A stretch of DNA of 64,000 bases from contig CM018603.1 of NCBI GenBank assembly GCA_009192285.1, positions 4,270,588 through 4,334,587 on the forward strand, read 5' to 3'. Source of the DNA: Morchella semilibera (lineage: Eukaryota; Ascomycota; Pezizomycetes; Pezizales; Morchellaceae). Below the pieces are notes generated by a model. The model worked only from the letters and a program-made list of their open reading frames with translations. It did not search any database and was not told the DNA's origin. Below, in pieces: positions 54,001 through 64,000 of the stretch (positions within the stretch are counted from its first letter, which is position 1; each line of letters opens with the position of its first letter). The translations under genes were made by a program, and so were the position numbers.

Positions 54001-55833
54001 GTGTGAAAGGCTTTCGGGGTTGGAATTGATGTTTTTACTGCCAGCGGAGGATGTACAGAGGGTAGGTCGACTATTGCTTCCAAGCCGTACTCACACTGAT
54101 ATGTGTCCCAGTTCGGGTACTACCGAAGCCTTAACCTCCTTACCTTTCCCACCCCCCACCACGCTGACAACCTCATCCTTCTCTGCCCTTCTTGCCGGGC
54201 TCATATTTGCTGCTCTCCCGCCGGTCTCATAATCCTGCCATCCGACCTGAACTTCCTCGTCCTTTTTGAAGAAGCTGACTTCCTGAGACGCGCCAGGACC
54301 GGTGAGCCTCGCAGCGTGCCGACCGCCAATGAATATGCACCGCGGGGATATACGGTTTACCGCGCTCATCATGGGGCCAATTTGCAGCGCCGCCTTGTGG
54401 AGAATAAGGCGTGGGGCGGGATGCCTACCGCGTTGGTAATCAAGGCGGTTGAGAGTATAGGGCTGGTAAACACAGAGGTGCCGGAAGGTGACTTAGTGGC
54501 GCTGGAAATGTTGATGGGATTGTATTCGAGGAGTGAGAAGCCTAGCATCGTGGATGTCACAAGGGAGGTGGCGATAGCAATGGAGATGCTGAGGGTGCGG
54601 AGTATAATTGGATTTGCTCCAGTGCGTACCCCGGTGGGTATTCGTCAGGCGGTTACCGACACCGTTATGAGAGACGGCAACGAAAACCTGGATATCATTG
54701 TCAATCCCCGCAGGCCTACACAAAGCCGTATCGATGAAGTGTTCACCCTCCCCGAGGATGATGCTATCCCCGCCCAATACCCAATTTCTTTAACTGATGG
54801 TCCCATTCCTGATAGTACTCCTGCGCCCCCCATGAGTCCTGCCACTGCCAACCTCTTTGACCGCTACAAGAGGGTCACGCAACACCTCGCAGCCCGCGAA
54901 ATGGCCTTTGGGCCGGAGGAACCGGGCTGCGCCACGCCCATCACACCTAACAGTGCCGACACACCGTCAGTACCAACCGGAATCTCCCCCTTCGCCAGTT
55001 TCCTGGGCGCAAGCTTGGTGGCGGAGGCTGTCGCCCAGCACGGCCTGGAGCGTGCACAGGCAGTTGGTGAGTCAGCGCGCTGGGCGCTCGCGGCCACAAG
55101 CGGGATAACGGCGATGGAGGATGCGGGGGGGGACGGGTATAGCACCGAGGATGACCTAGCGGGGGAGGCCGGGTATAGCACCGAGGAAGAACCGGCGGGG
55201 GGGGCCAAGTGTATCCCTAAGGAAGAGCAAGCCGGGAACGGGGTGGATAGACCCCCGGGGGGGTTATATTTTGAGGATCCAGAGGCGCGGGCAGGGGAGG
55301 GTAAAAACACTACATTTGGCATGGACTGGTGGGAGGGGATTGAGGCGGATGTAGAGGCTAGGAGGAAGAGAGAGTTCGGGCCAGAGTATGGGGGCGACGC
55401 TGGGAATATTGGTAAAAGCACCCCGGGTGGGACCAAGGTGGAAACTAGACGTTCGGAGATGGACAAGAGGGTGGAGAGGGTGTACAGATTGCTACTTCCG
55501 CGTGTTGAGGGGCAGACAGAACCGGTAACGGGGGGGACGGGCGGGCACAACGAAGGGTCGGGTATGAAGACGCCTCCAGAGCTGATCCGACTCATGACCG
55601 ACGGGGACGGGAGAGGGAACTTGGCCCCAGGCGGGGTGCCTGGGAATCCCAGTCCCGCTAGGGTTATCTGGCCAACAAAGCCGGGAACCCCCGGTGGACC
55701 AGGAATACCGGGGAATGGCAGCGGGAGTGGGTACTGGGGTCATGATGAGCCCCCGAGAAAACGGGGGCCCAAGGGGCCCAGGGGGAAACGGGGTAGGGGG
55801 AGGGGGAAGGGGAAAGAAGGGCGTGAGATATGA
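51035..55833 (+). CDS. Large disordered protein with degenerate HNH-like domain
   Basis: Exons 51035-54061 and 54112-55833 join across a 50-nt intron (GTAGGT...CCCAG) in phase 0, giving about 1582 residues. The first ~980 residues are Gly/Pro/Ser-rich and acidic, probably disordered. They include two ~45-residue repeats (DYGGLDMTPP.., GYGGLDMPLP..) and a PSG..QGVAP duplication. Residues ~980-1075 look like a fungal HNH-type module: RDGNMCWACERL and LPAED before the intron, then HADNLILLCPSCRAH and AGLIILPSDLNFLVLFEEADF after it. The first catalytic His is replaced (MFLLPAED where HIIP-like is usual), so nuclease activity is doubtful. A helical segment follows (~1085-1180, GMPTALVIKAVE), then acidic YSTEDDLAGEAG repeats and a basic tail (RKRGPKGPRGKRGRGRGKG). 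No frame damage, unlike its neighbours, so it is probably a host gene; function unknown. Confidence 0.7.
54062..54111 (+). other. Intron of the 51-kb gene
   Basis: 50 nt with donor GTAGGTCG and acceptor GTGTCCCAG. Removing it keeps one frame across 51035-55833 and brings the two Cys pairs of the HNH-like module together. Confidence 0.65.
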
Positions 55834-55878
55834 GAACGCCGTGCGGCTGAGGTCTCGGTGAGGGGTTGAAGTGGTGTC

Positions 55879-55958
55879 TTCTTGTATACTTGTTTGCTTA
55901 TTCGCAGTTGTAACTGTAGTTTTCTTGTATACTTATTTGCTTATTCGCAACTGTAGTT
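55879..55958 (+). repeat. Tandem duplication in the 3' flank of the 51-kb gene
   Basis: TTCTTGTATACTTGTTTGC... (43 bp) is followed directly by a 37-bp copy with a 6-bp deletion and one base change. Confidence 0.8.
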
Positions 55959-56051
55959 TTCTGTCAATGGCCCATCCAATTAAATGGCCTGGGGTGGCCG
56001 ATACCAAATGCGTGCCGGTCGTTAAAGTCTCTATTTTCACATTGAGAATGG

Positions 56052-56181
56052 TACAGTCGTTCACGGGGTGAAGACGGACACTGGGTGTTGACGGATTGCA
56101 GGCAAAACTTGGCTTGGCTGTCTCTCTTTTGGCTTGTTCCGTCAACACCCAGTGTCCGTCTTCACCCCGTGAACGACTGTA
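56052..56181. repeat. Perfect 44-bp inverted repeat with 42-nt loop
   Basis: Arm 56052-56095 (TACAGTCGTTCACGGGG...) is the exact reverse complement of 56138-56181. The loop is 56096-56137. Arms stop abruptly, with unrelated sequence outside. It would form a strong hairpin in RNA or a cruciform in DNA. It lies ~220 bp past the end of the 51-kb gene. Confidence 0.85.
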
Positions 56182-57002
56182 TCTGATATCTGCTACAGAT
56201 GAGCCAAGCGAAACCCCCCATGAACTGGTTAGAGTAGATTTGGGTGCGGTATGCCATAGTGGATGACTTCCCGTACGAAATTTAGAACTTAGATTTTTTA
56301 GCAAGGCTCACGAACAACCAATCATATTACTGCTTTCCAGGTTTCTGAAGTTTAAAAATCTGAACCGACCACCCCCCCCCCTCTGATCAGATTGAGAATC
56401 CGGAACCTAAATTTCCAAGGGAAGTCATCCGGTGGTTGTATTTCGAAACATGAGTAAGGAGATAGCCAACATATGACTCCCCTAGTCACTCGAACGCCTC
56501 ACACGCACATTTCTGGTAAAAAAGAAAGGATCTTCAGTTTCAAGCTGTACTCGTACTTCGCTAACGCTCCTGAACTAGGCCATGTCCGCATGAGAGGTGC
56601 AGATGTCAAGGATCAAATATTAGGTTCAGAACTGGATTATTGCGATTTCCTGGTCAGTTGTCAGTTGCCCCCGAGGCGCACAAAGGAAAAAAATATTCGA
56701 GTTCCCAATCTGGCCATCCTAGACATTGTGCCTAGTATTGATGTATGGGCTTGTATTTGGTGAAGCACCAAGTAAATGGGAACATATCCAACATCTATGT
56801 TGCAAACGCCCTAATGTTTTTTCACGGGCAAAGAATTGAGACATTGTTCGTAGGGAGTGCACAGACATAGGATGCAACCACCAAAGAAAATTTTTCAATA
56901 TATATGTTGGACTCGCAATTTTCCTAGTTTAACGCTCTCCCCAGCTTTACACCGTATTGCCTTTGCACCTAACCTAAACGCTTCCGTACATTGCTTACCA
57001 TA
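56182..57002. other. No recognised gene
   Basis: A 96-residue plus-strand frame (56473-56763, with FSFKLYSYFANAPEL and IRVPNLAILDIVPS) has no known domain and weak support. A C8-C9 run lies near 56370. Confidence 0.4.
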
Positions 57003-58944
57003 ATGACACCTCAATTCTTCAATACATACCAAACAGATAATCCTGATTGGCCTGAATGACCGCATGCTTTGAGTAACCCCAACGAAACTACCCCAAATTT
57101 TATATTTGTACCCATTGTTGCAGTTGAGGTTGCAAATCCTCCACTTTGCGAGTTAGATTCACAACTCTCACCTACTCCTTCAATACATATACCATCAAAA
57201 TGCAGGAAAAGACAGGAAGGGAAACGCGTATGGAGATTTGATTTAGAGATTATGGTAAATAAGGAGAAAATCAATTCCGATTTTTATTATTTTGATAAAG
57301 CTACACTTCCTTCCTGGGAATCGATTCTCTCTATATTCAAAAAGAATATTGAAACACTCAATCCTTCGGTTTGTGATAAACGATTTCATTTGCTAGAATT
57401 AACGATCCAAATTGTTGCCAAACAACCAAATCATATTGTTGGGCCTACGAATTTTACAAAAATTGGATGGGAAAAGATCTTGAAGAAAGGAAATTCAATA
57501 ACCAATTTAAATCTAAGAAGAATGATTAGCTTTGTTGTAACAGCAATTTACGCGGAGTTGTCCCCAACTGAGGACAGAATATCAAAACAAGGCAGCAAAA
57601 AGCGGGTATGATTAACTTCCAAAGCTAAATATTATTGAAGCTAAGAAAATATTAGACAGCAACCTTTGACAGTTGTATACAACAAGCTCGCTTACAGCCA
57701 ATTAGTAAATACCTTGAAGCTTATACGACTATAAAGAAATTACATCAATGCAACGGAGTGGAAGGCGGTGGGAAGTGTCCTCAAGGTAAAGAGGGGGAAA
57801 CATTTATTACTACGTTAACGTCTGGTTACCATCATCATACGACTCATTCATCAATTTCTTTATGGGTAAAAAAGGTGGAAATTGGCGAATGTACAGTACA
57901 TCTAATGGGGCGGAGTTGGATTCGAGGACGATGCGAGGTAGGCTTCAGGAACAGAGGCAGGACGGGGTCGGCTCAGGATACACCTGAGACGAGGCAGGTT
58001 TAGGTTCAGGTTCGGGTTTAGGGATGAGACAAAAACAGGAGGGCCGAAGCCAAAGTAATGTATTGCTAACACAAAAAAGACGTTGCCTAGAGAGGCAGAG
58101 ACATAGGAGAAGCAAGCACTATATATAAATCTTTTCCTCCGCACCGATGACTCATACCATAGAACCCTATAGAAACTCCCACACTCCTGTGTCACCCATA
58201 CTATTCCCAATAAACCCCATTCTATCCCGTTACTACCCAATCTTTCCTAGTGCTTATATTCCATTCCCGAACTCCTTCCTAACCCGTCATTCTAATTCCG
58301 ACATCAACCGATCCTATCCAACTACCCTGTTCCGAAGATGCCTTGGCGGGAGGCGAGGTGCGGGAGGCGGAGCCGTGATAGTACATCAACCTCCATACAA
58401 AGACATGAGATTTACTACTCCTATGAAGCACCAGAAATACACACTTTTACCAACAATCAAAGCTAAAAAGGAGACACTAAAGCTCAAACGCAACAAAACA
58501 AACTCAATTATCACTTCTTCACCTTGTCCATTATCAATACAACTATCGACAATAGCGAATGAACCTTCCTCCTCTTCAAATAATGTTTCCGATATGGAGT
58601 CTTTCTCTATTTACACTAGTCAACCACAAAATAGTATTTCATGGGAGCAATGTATATTAAGCGAACAAATCAATCTGTTAACTCTTTTGAAATACTTTAT
58701 ATTTTTGCGTTCTCAATACTCAACACATTGGACAAAGCTTAATGAAGCAGAAATTTTGTTAGATGATTCTGGTTTTGCATTCAGGTTAGTTATCAGACGG
58801 GAAAACTTGCATATTATTGTAGCTTTAGCCGCCACAAGCGGAATCGCCTGCATGCCAATTGACAAAGCCCAACGATATTATAATCTCCTAGAGGCTAAAA
58901 GTGCTAGCACAACTATTATGGAGGATTTTGATGATGAACTTTAG
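57003..58944 (+). pseudogene. Unrecognised AT-rich gene split by solo LTR H2 (468-residue frame)
   Basis: From ATG 57003 one frame runs to 57605 apart from a TGA at 57057. A 50-nt intron (57606-57655, GTATGA...TATTAG) joins 57656-57900. The solo LTR at 57901-58380 plus its second GTACA is an insertion. Skipping it, the frame resumes at 58386 and reaches TAA at 58944. The three coding parts total 469 codons with no frame change, which supports the join. The product has a moderately hydrophobic N-terminal third, a GKCPQGKEGETF segment with HHHTTH, a basic middle (IKAKKETLKLKRNK) and a helical C-terminus (ILSEQINLLTLLKYFIFLR). I recognise no family. It converges on the mariner-like transposase 136 bp away, so it might be part of the same old element, but no inverted ends were found. 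Confidence 0.55.
57901..58380 (-). repeat. Solo LTR family H, copy 2, perfect 5-bp target duplication
   Basis: In LTR orientation it runs from TATCACGGCTCCGCC to CCATTAGA. GTACA flanks both sides (57896-57900, 58381-58385). 480 bp with a TATA box and a GGTTCA-rich stretch. Interrupts the 57-kb gene in frame. Confidence 0.88.
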
Positions 58945-59079
58945 ATAATTAAATATATCCTGATCTTTTAAAAAATGTATTTGCTTGAACGGAAGTAATA
59001 GAAAGCATAGCATATACAAAGATTCGCTCATTTTGCCTTGTAGAATTGCTTCTCCAAATTCAATATGATGATGGGAAAT

Positions 59080-60477
59080 CTATTTCTTCATCACACCAAA
59101 CGCGATCTCAATTGGGTTATAATCAGGTGAATAAGGGGGTAACATAACCAATTTACAACCAGCAGTTTCAATCAAATCCCGTATCAATTCATTTCGATGT
59201 ATTTGACAATTGTCCATTACAATTACGGAATGCCGTGCTGGATAGGGATTACAACGTGGTAGTAGTGTATCCCAGACCAAGTAGTAAAAAAGTACGGAAT
59301 TAAAACTTCCTTGAATAACGTCATAGCAAACAAATTCTTCAAGGGTAAATGCCGCCAACATCGAAAACTTTTCACCTTTAGAAAAAGATAATAGATTCAC
59401 AACTTTAACTCCAATTGGTCCCCATACACGGCGTCTATCACCAGCTCCTTCATTCTCATAGCTCTCATCCCAAAAGACAAACTGATCTGGGGTAAAAGCT
59501 CCGATTTAGTAGAGGTAGTAGGATCAAAGCTCATCATTCCATTCTAATGCAGCTTTAATTGCCTATACAGAAGACAAAAATTTAGGAAAAGTGATTTTAA
59601 GCAGGAAGAATTGCAAAAACGAACCACTTTTTTATTCTATCGAACACGCCTCAAAGCCCGCTATTCTAACGGGGCGGAGTCGGGTCAGGGAATAAGCGGG
59701 GTAAATTCAGGAACGGGGACAAGTACGGGGTCGGCCCAGGAGATACTCGAGGCGAAGCAGGTTCAGGTTCAGGTTCAGGTTCAGGTTCAGGTTCAGGTTC
59801 AGGGACAGGGCGCAGACAGGAGGGCCAGAGCCAAAGTAATATATTATTAACAGAAAGAAGACGTTGCCTAAAGAGGCAGAAACATAGGAAAGAACGAACA
59901 CTATATATACAACTATTTCCCCTCACCGATGCCTTATAACCATAGAATCCTATAGAACCTCTCCCACTTCCGTATCACCCATACTATTTCCAATGCCCAT
60001 ACTTCTAACCCGACACTACCTCATCCTTCCTAGCGCTTACATTCTATCACCCGAGCTCCTTCCTAATCCATCATTCTACTTCCGACATCGACCGATACTA
60101 TCCAACAACCCTGCTCTAAAGACGCCTTGGCGGAAGGCGAGGTGCAGGAGGCGGAGCCGTGATAGCCATATTGTTGTTATCAAAAAAGTTGTACCATACG
60201 TGATTAATAACTTATGTTGAATTTCATTGAGATAAAGCATTAGTCTTTTTTCTAATAGAGATAATATCTATTGAAGGGTATTATCATCTATGATATGGGG
60301 TGGTGCTGAGTTCGGTCAAAGTTTAAGTACAGCTCCATATAGAGATATCCGTTGTTGTGCTCTGTGAATTGTCCTTATCGAAACTTCAGCATCATTGGCA
60401 ATTTCGATTATTGGATTTCCTTTTTCCAATGGTCGAATACATAGTTCTAGTACTGCTTTAGAGGTTGATGCTGACAT
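59080..60477 (-). pseudogene. Tc1/mariner-IS630-like transposase (DDE_3), split by solo LTR H3
   Basis: From ATG 60477 the N-terminus holds a helix-turn-helix (LEKGNPIIEIANDAEVSIRT, HRAQQRI). This is cut at 60165 by solo LTR H3. After H3 (59664 down) comes WRALRRV, a probable ~60-nt intron, then AIKAALEWNDEL. The catalytic domain carries FVFWDES (first D), SVIVMDNCQIH (second D) and PPYSPDYNPIEIAFG (E), the DDE triad of cut-and-paste transposases that target TA. Stops at 60316, 60268, 59637, 59524 and 59506 make it a pseudogene. The uninterrupted C-terminal part is 59400-59080. The element's inverted ends were not found. Confidence 0.85.
59665..60164 (-). repeat. Solo LTR family H, copy 3
   Basis: 500 bp, in LTR orientation TATCACGGCTCCGCC to CGTTAGA. 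Flanks GCTAT (59660-59664) and GCCAT (60165-60169) differ at one base. Contains about eight GGTTCA hexamers (59763-59810), expanded relative to copies 1 and 2. Interrupts the mariner-like transposase. Confidence 0.82.
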
Positions 60478-61541
60478 CTCTGTCTCCACTTGTTGAATAA
60501 AAGCAAAAATCTATAAGTGAGTAGAAAAGAGGTAGCAGCAGTTGAGGGACGTTATGTCTTATGAATTTGTTGATAGTGAAAATATAAGTGAAACTATAGA
60601 TGAAGTCCTTCTGGTCTAAACCTATAACTCAAAATTGAAGTCCTGCTGAGCTAAAGCTTCTATTACTGTATTGTTTGATGGTGATGAAATGATTTGGTTG
60701 TTGTTGGAAGTGGTGAGGGGCAGTTGTGGCCACTATATTCCTCGTTTGCTAAAAGGACACTTGGCAACTTGAAGTGTCTCAAACTTACTCATTTGGAATT
60801 GCAATTTATTTTTTCCGAAACCATCACAATGGACAATTGACAACCAACCTGGAAAGCGCAATATTGCTCTCACGGATGAAATTTGTCAAATTCGCGACCT
60901 GGTCCGTATCAGCAAGTATAGCTGTTTTTGGGAGTCATATCATCTCAGAATTTACCGAAGGTCATGATAATCTACAAGGCATGCGCTGCAGATGACAAAA
61001 TTGCATGTATTATATGCAAAATATAATGTAGGAGCTCACTCCTCTTTAAATCCTTCCCCTCTATACCTCATTCCACACTTTTCACATTCCTTTCTTTGGC
61101 AATATAGACTTTAGCATGTGAGGGTGCTAGTAAAGACGTAAAGTGAGTTGCCAGTGAAGGTAAATCTAGAACTCATAAATTTTGCTGTAACGGAGAAGCG
61201 TTGTCTTCCTCCCGTACCAGAGAGTGGTTTGGTGTTTTGCTGCTGAGAATTTGTGTAATGTTCAACAAGCTGTCTAACAAGCCGAAAACTGAAGTTTTTG
61301 TAAACTAAAGTACTTTTTGCCATCACCTGAGTACTTAGTTTTGACAATCTATACACACAAAATACATTGACTATAATGATATCGAGCAATCAAAAAAAGA
61401 AAAAGCCAATTTCGGCGTGAAATCAATTGAGTAAAGAAATAACTGCAGTATTAATCTGAAAAATCAATTACATGCTTACTATAATTGTAGTCATCAATAA
61501 TTTTACATATTTCGATCGTCATTGTATAGTTGTTGCCAAAT
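60478..61541. other. No supported gene
   Basis: Short frames at 60774-60995 (plus) and 61111-61389 (minus) show no known domain. AT-rich, with no repeat matched in the window. Confidence 0.4.
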
Positions 61542-62062
61542 TATCACGGCATAGAGCGCGGTCTATTGGTGTTGCGGGAAGAGGAATTAGTCAGGGATTC
61601 TCTTATGTTCTTTGGGTTTCGGTATCAGGGGTTCGGTTCGGAAATAGGGTTTTGGATATAGGGATAGGGTCGAGGTCGGATATAGGGGTCATGGGAGATT
61701 CTATGAAGTTCTGTACAGGGATACCCGGGTTGGTCATCAGGTCAGGGGGGTGTGATATATATATGGGCTTTGCCCTTGCTGTAGATAGTTTCTTTCCTTT
61801 CCTCTTCACGCAACCTTCCTATCCTTTAGCCAATACAAAGCTTTAGGATCTCTAGTTACTCTGAAGTCTCCCCGCTCCTAGCCTGCTGAGGGTAGGAGCA
61901 AATCCCATAGTCCTCGCTTCGTGACTTCCGCCTCGCTCTGCCCTTCGTCCCCTAACCCTGTTATTACTGCACCTAAGTCTCGTACCTATTAGCCTCGCCT
62001 CGTCCCGCCTTGGTTGTGTACCTTGGAACTTTCAGTCCTCGCCCTTGCTTCGCTCCGTGATA
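61542..62062 (+). repeat. Solo LTR of the gypsy family at 1-4912, perfect 5-bp target duplication
   Basis: 521 bp from TATCACGG to CCGTGATA. CAAAT flanks both sides (61537-61541 and 62063-62067). Shares GGTGTTGCGGGAAGAG, a TATA box and CGCAACCTTCCTATC with 4464-4912. This is the trace of recombination between two LTRs of a former full element. Confidence 0.9.
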
Positions 62063-62527
62063 CAAATACTGTCCAACTAATCTAATTGTCCGCTTGTACT
62101 TGCAATTCTCAGATATTTATATACTCATAGAACTCTAGCAGATAAGATGTGAATTGTCGATAACATGTCAATATGATTGACTCTTGATTTGCAAGTGTAT
62201 TTCATTTAGGCTTCTTGGCAGCTAAAAGGTTTCTCAGCCTCCCTTATATGATATCATGTGCTGTAGCCCTATCTTTGATATTCTTAAACTTGCCATTTTT
62301 ATAGTCCTTCGTAACATCTAGAAAACAGTTTTTGGCTTTCTCTGTTTGAGATTTGTATTTCCGCGCTATACTGAACTTGTTGATTGCAAGATTCAGTATT
62401 TGCAGGGTGAAATATCTCTTTCTCTCTGGTTACGTAAACTGAGTTAATTTCACAGTCCTGATCACTTTCCTAATGTAATACGTTAAGGCAAAATCCTACT
62501 GTCTAGGCATATCCCGAAGTGACTCTA
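62063..62527. other. No gene seen
   Basis: AT-rich, no coding signal, no repeat matched. Confidence 0.4.
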
Positions 62528-62870
62528 AATAATGCTACTGCTAAACAATAGTTCTGTAGCTTTTAAACAAGTAAAGTTGTAAAACGGATTCTAATCACTT
62601 GAATTCTTAAAGCATGATGATTCCAACAAGACGAAGGCAAATCAGGCTTCTATTTATTCATAAGTGGCTCGAGGCAAAGACGCGCCTACTATCTAAAATC
62701 ACGCAATAATTTCTTCTATAACATTCTATCCTCGCTACACCTTCCCAATTCGATACATCGGCGTTGTTTCCTAAAACAATTCATACTATTCGCAATCACC
62801 TAATCTTTCAAGAATCAAGGCGCAATACAATAGAATGCTAGAAGTGCCAAGTACCCTACCTTGCCTCTAC
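62528..62870. repeat. LTR-like fragment (family G, copy 2)
   Basis: Collinear with the insertion at 733-1095: AATGCTACTGC, ATAGTTCTGTAGCTTTTAAA, ACGGATTC, GATGATTCCAACAAGACG, CTATTTATTCATA. No ends or duplication defined. Confidence 0.5.
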
Positions 62871-62913
62871 GCCTTTTCAGGGATAGTCCCCCAGATGCGA
62901 TAGAACATGTAAG

Positions 62914-63333
62914 TCAACAAGCCCATGCCATTGCGTCGCACCCCTCATAGGTGACTGTAACGGAGTAACCTGATGCAAAGTAGGTGGTGGCAATGATGAT
63001 ACAGAAGGACTCAATAAGTACGGCCGGGACAACGAGGTCACTGACAAAGATAAAGTTACCCCAAGCGGGCACAGGCGGGGTGGCCGGTGAGAGAAGGTGG
63101 CCGGCGAGAGCAAAGGGAAAGGCAGAGGCAAAAGAGTACAGGGCGGGGGGGTAGGAACTGGATGAGTCTTGTTGGAGACGATGAGAGGTACCATAGATTT
63201 CCCCGTACCAAAAACAAATCACGAGGTCGAGGAGATCATTTAGAAATAGAAGAATAATCCTCTGTACCGAGATAATAGGAAGACAAGAGAGAGAGAAAAG
63301 AAAGAAAGAACCAAAGAAAAAGTCTTCCCACAC
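62914..63333 (-). CDS. Hydrophobic ORF, possible small membrane protein
   Basis: About 139 residues with hydrophobic stretches (FFFGSFFLFSLSCLPIISV, ALYSFASAFPFALAGHLL, LVVPAVLIESFCIIIATTYF) that could be three or four membrane spans. There is no ATG: the frame begins at a GTG after a TGA ~60 bp upstream, so a first exon would be needed. The strand is pyrimidine-rich at the start, which favours chance hydrophobic codons. No family recognised. Confidence 0.2.
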   Translation of the reverse strand: MWEDFFFGSFFLFSLSCLPIISVQRIILLFLNDLLDLVICFWYGEIYGTSHRLQQDSSSSYPPALYSFASAFPFALAGHLLSPATPPVPAWGNFIFVSDLVVPAVLIESFCIIIATTYFASGYSVTVTYEGCDAMAWAC

Positions 63334-63476
63334 TATTTGATACTCTCCTCCAACAGTCCGTAATCACTCATACCTTTGTAAATAGAAAGCCATAGAAATT
63401 TATTGCCACTACATATCGTATTCCTCCCCACCATCTCATCTAATTATATTACAAACCCATCACGCAACAGAATCTC

Positions 63477-63868
63477 ATGGAACCTAATGACGACACCCTC
63501 ACCTCATCTCACCTCATCCTCAATTATCACATCTCCATCCATCACAACTGTGTTACAACCACCGAACCATTGGGACTGATGCCAAAAGGTCCGGACAATG
63601 GCGCAACTCCATTAGACTTAACTAAGACCTTTATCCATTACCTGATCGACTTTCGTCACAATTTATATCTCTAATTCCACACCCGTTACAATACTCGTAA
63701 TACAACACTCCTGATATCCTATAATACCTACTATAATGATACTTATTATCAAATTAATAAGAGTCTAATAAATATCACCCAGGAGTTATCGTTTAGTTTA
63801 ATGATACAGCTTATACGAATGAGAGCATATTCCTTAAAGATATTGAAGTATATTTATTGCCGTTCCTA
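63477..63868 (+). pseudogene. Unrecognised ORF interrupted by one stop
   Basis: ATG 63477 opens 65 residues (MEPNDDTLTSSHLILNY.. to RHNLYL) to TAA at 63672. The same frame then continues for ~65 codons (FHTRYNTRNTTLLISYN...YIYCRS) to a second stop near 63868. An in-frame continuation of this length suggests one damaged gene. AT-rich, Thr/Tyr/Asn-rich, no domain recognised. It may belong to an element continuing past the window edge. Confidence 0.3.
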
Positions 63869-64000
63869 AATGTTCGACCCACGTTATTTGCAGTTGATGG
63901 ATGTACTTAGCGGTATACTTTTACAGTCATGAATTGTTTCCATCAAATAGATATACTTTCTTCCTTTATTCCTGCAGGCTATGCAAGTTTAGTACAAGCA

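Overview
The window is a repeat-dominated stretch of a filamentous fungal genome. The evidence is short introns (50-69 nt) with CTAAC/CTAAT-type branch sites, a chromodomain Ty3/gypsy retrotransposon, Tnp2-type (CACTA/CMC superfamily) transposases of the kind common in Dikarya, a fungal-type PD-(D/E)XK protein and a fungal HNH-type domain. The repeat load would suit a repeat-rich lineage such as Pezizomycetes, but that placement is only a guess. I see no rRNA, no convincing tRNA and no CRISPR array, and no ordinary metabolic gene.

Layout. 1-4912: 3' part of a decayed Ty3/gypsy chromovirus (gag zinc knuckle, protease, RT, RNase H, integrase, chromodomain, 3' LTR), interrupted by an LTR-like fragment. 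4913-about 13254: CACTA-like element 1, with a transposase gene on the minus strand, a divergent plus-strand gene for a disordered AT-hook protein, and a 21-bp-period array of TGTG/CACA dyads beyond it. 13.2-38.3 kb: non-autonomous repeats, often nested. These are a tRNA-derived SINE family with A box, B box and T-run; several hAT-like MITE families, two of them with 8-bp target duplications; a modular TACCGCC-ended family carrying minisatellites; and fold-back elements. 38349-49274: CACTA-like element 2, whose ends I can define (CTCTAG inverted termini, TTA target duplication, AAAYGAC-type subterminal motifs). It holds a decayed transposase, a PD-(D/E)XK-fold cargo gene and plus-strand zinc-finger and basic-protein coding remnants.

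51035-55833 is the best candidate for a host gene: about 1582 residues, mostly disordered, with a degenerate HNH-like domain across a 50-nt intron and a basic tail. A perfect 44-bp inverted repeat lies downstream. 57.0-60.5 kb holds an unrecognised AT-rich gene and a convergent Tc1/mariner-IS630-like (DDE_3) transposase, each split by a related solo LTR with a 5-bp target duplication. A solo LTR of the window's own gypsy family, with perfect 5-bp duplication, sits at 61542-62062.

How the parts relate. Both CACTA-like elements share a plan: the transposase on one strand, a divergently encoded basic protein on the other, and short motifs clustered near the ends. This resembles the TNPD/TNPA division of labour in plant En/Spm. 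Nested insertions give a relative history: SINEs are older than the MITEs inside them, the modular repeats are older than the 952-bp element inside one of them, and the 57-60 kb genes are older than their LTR insertions. Exon joins, target duplications and boundaries are read by eye. Alignment and transcript data would be needed to fix them.
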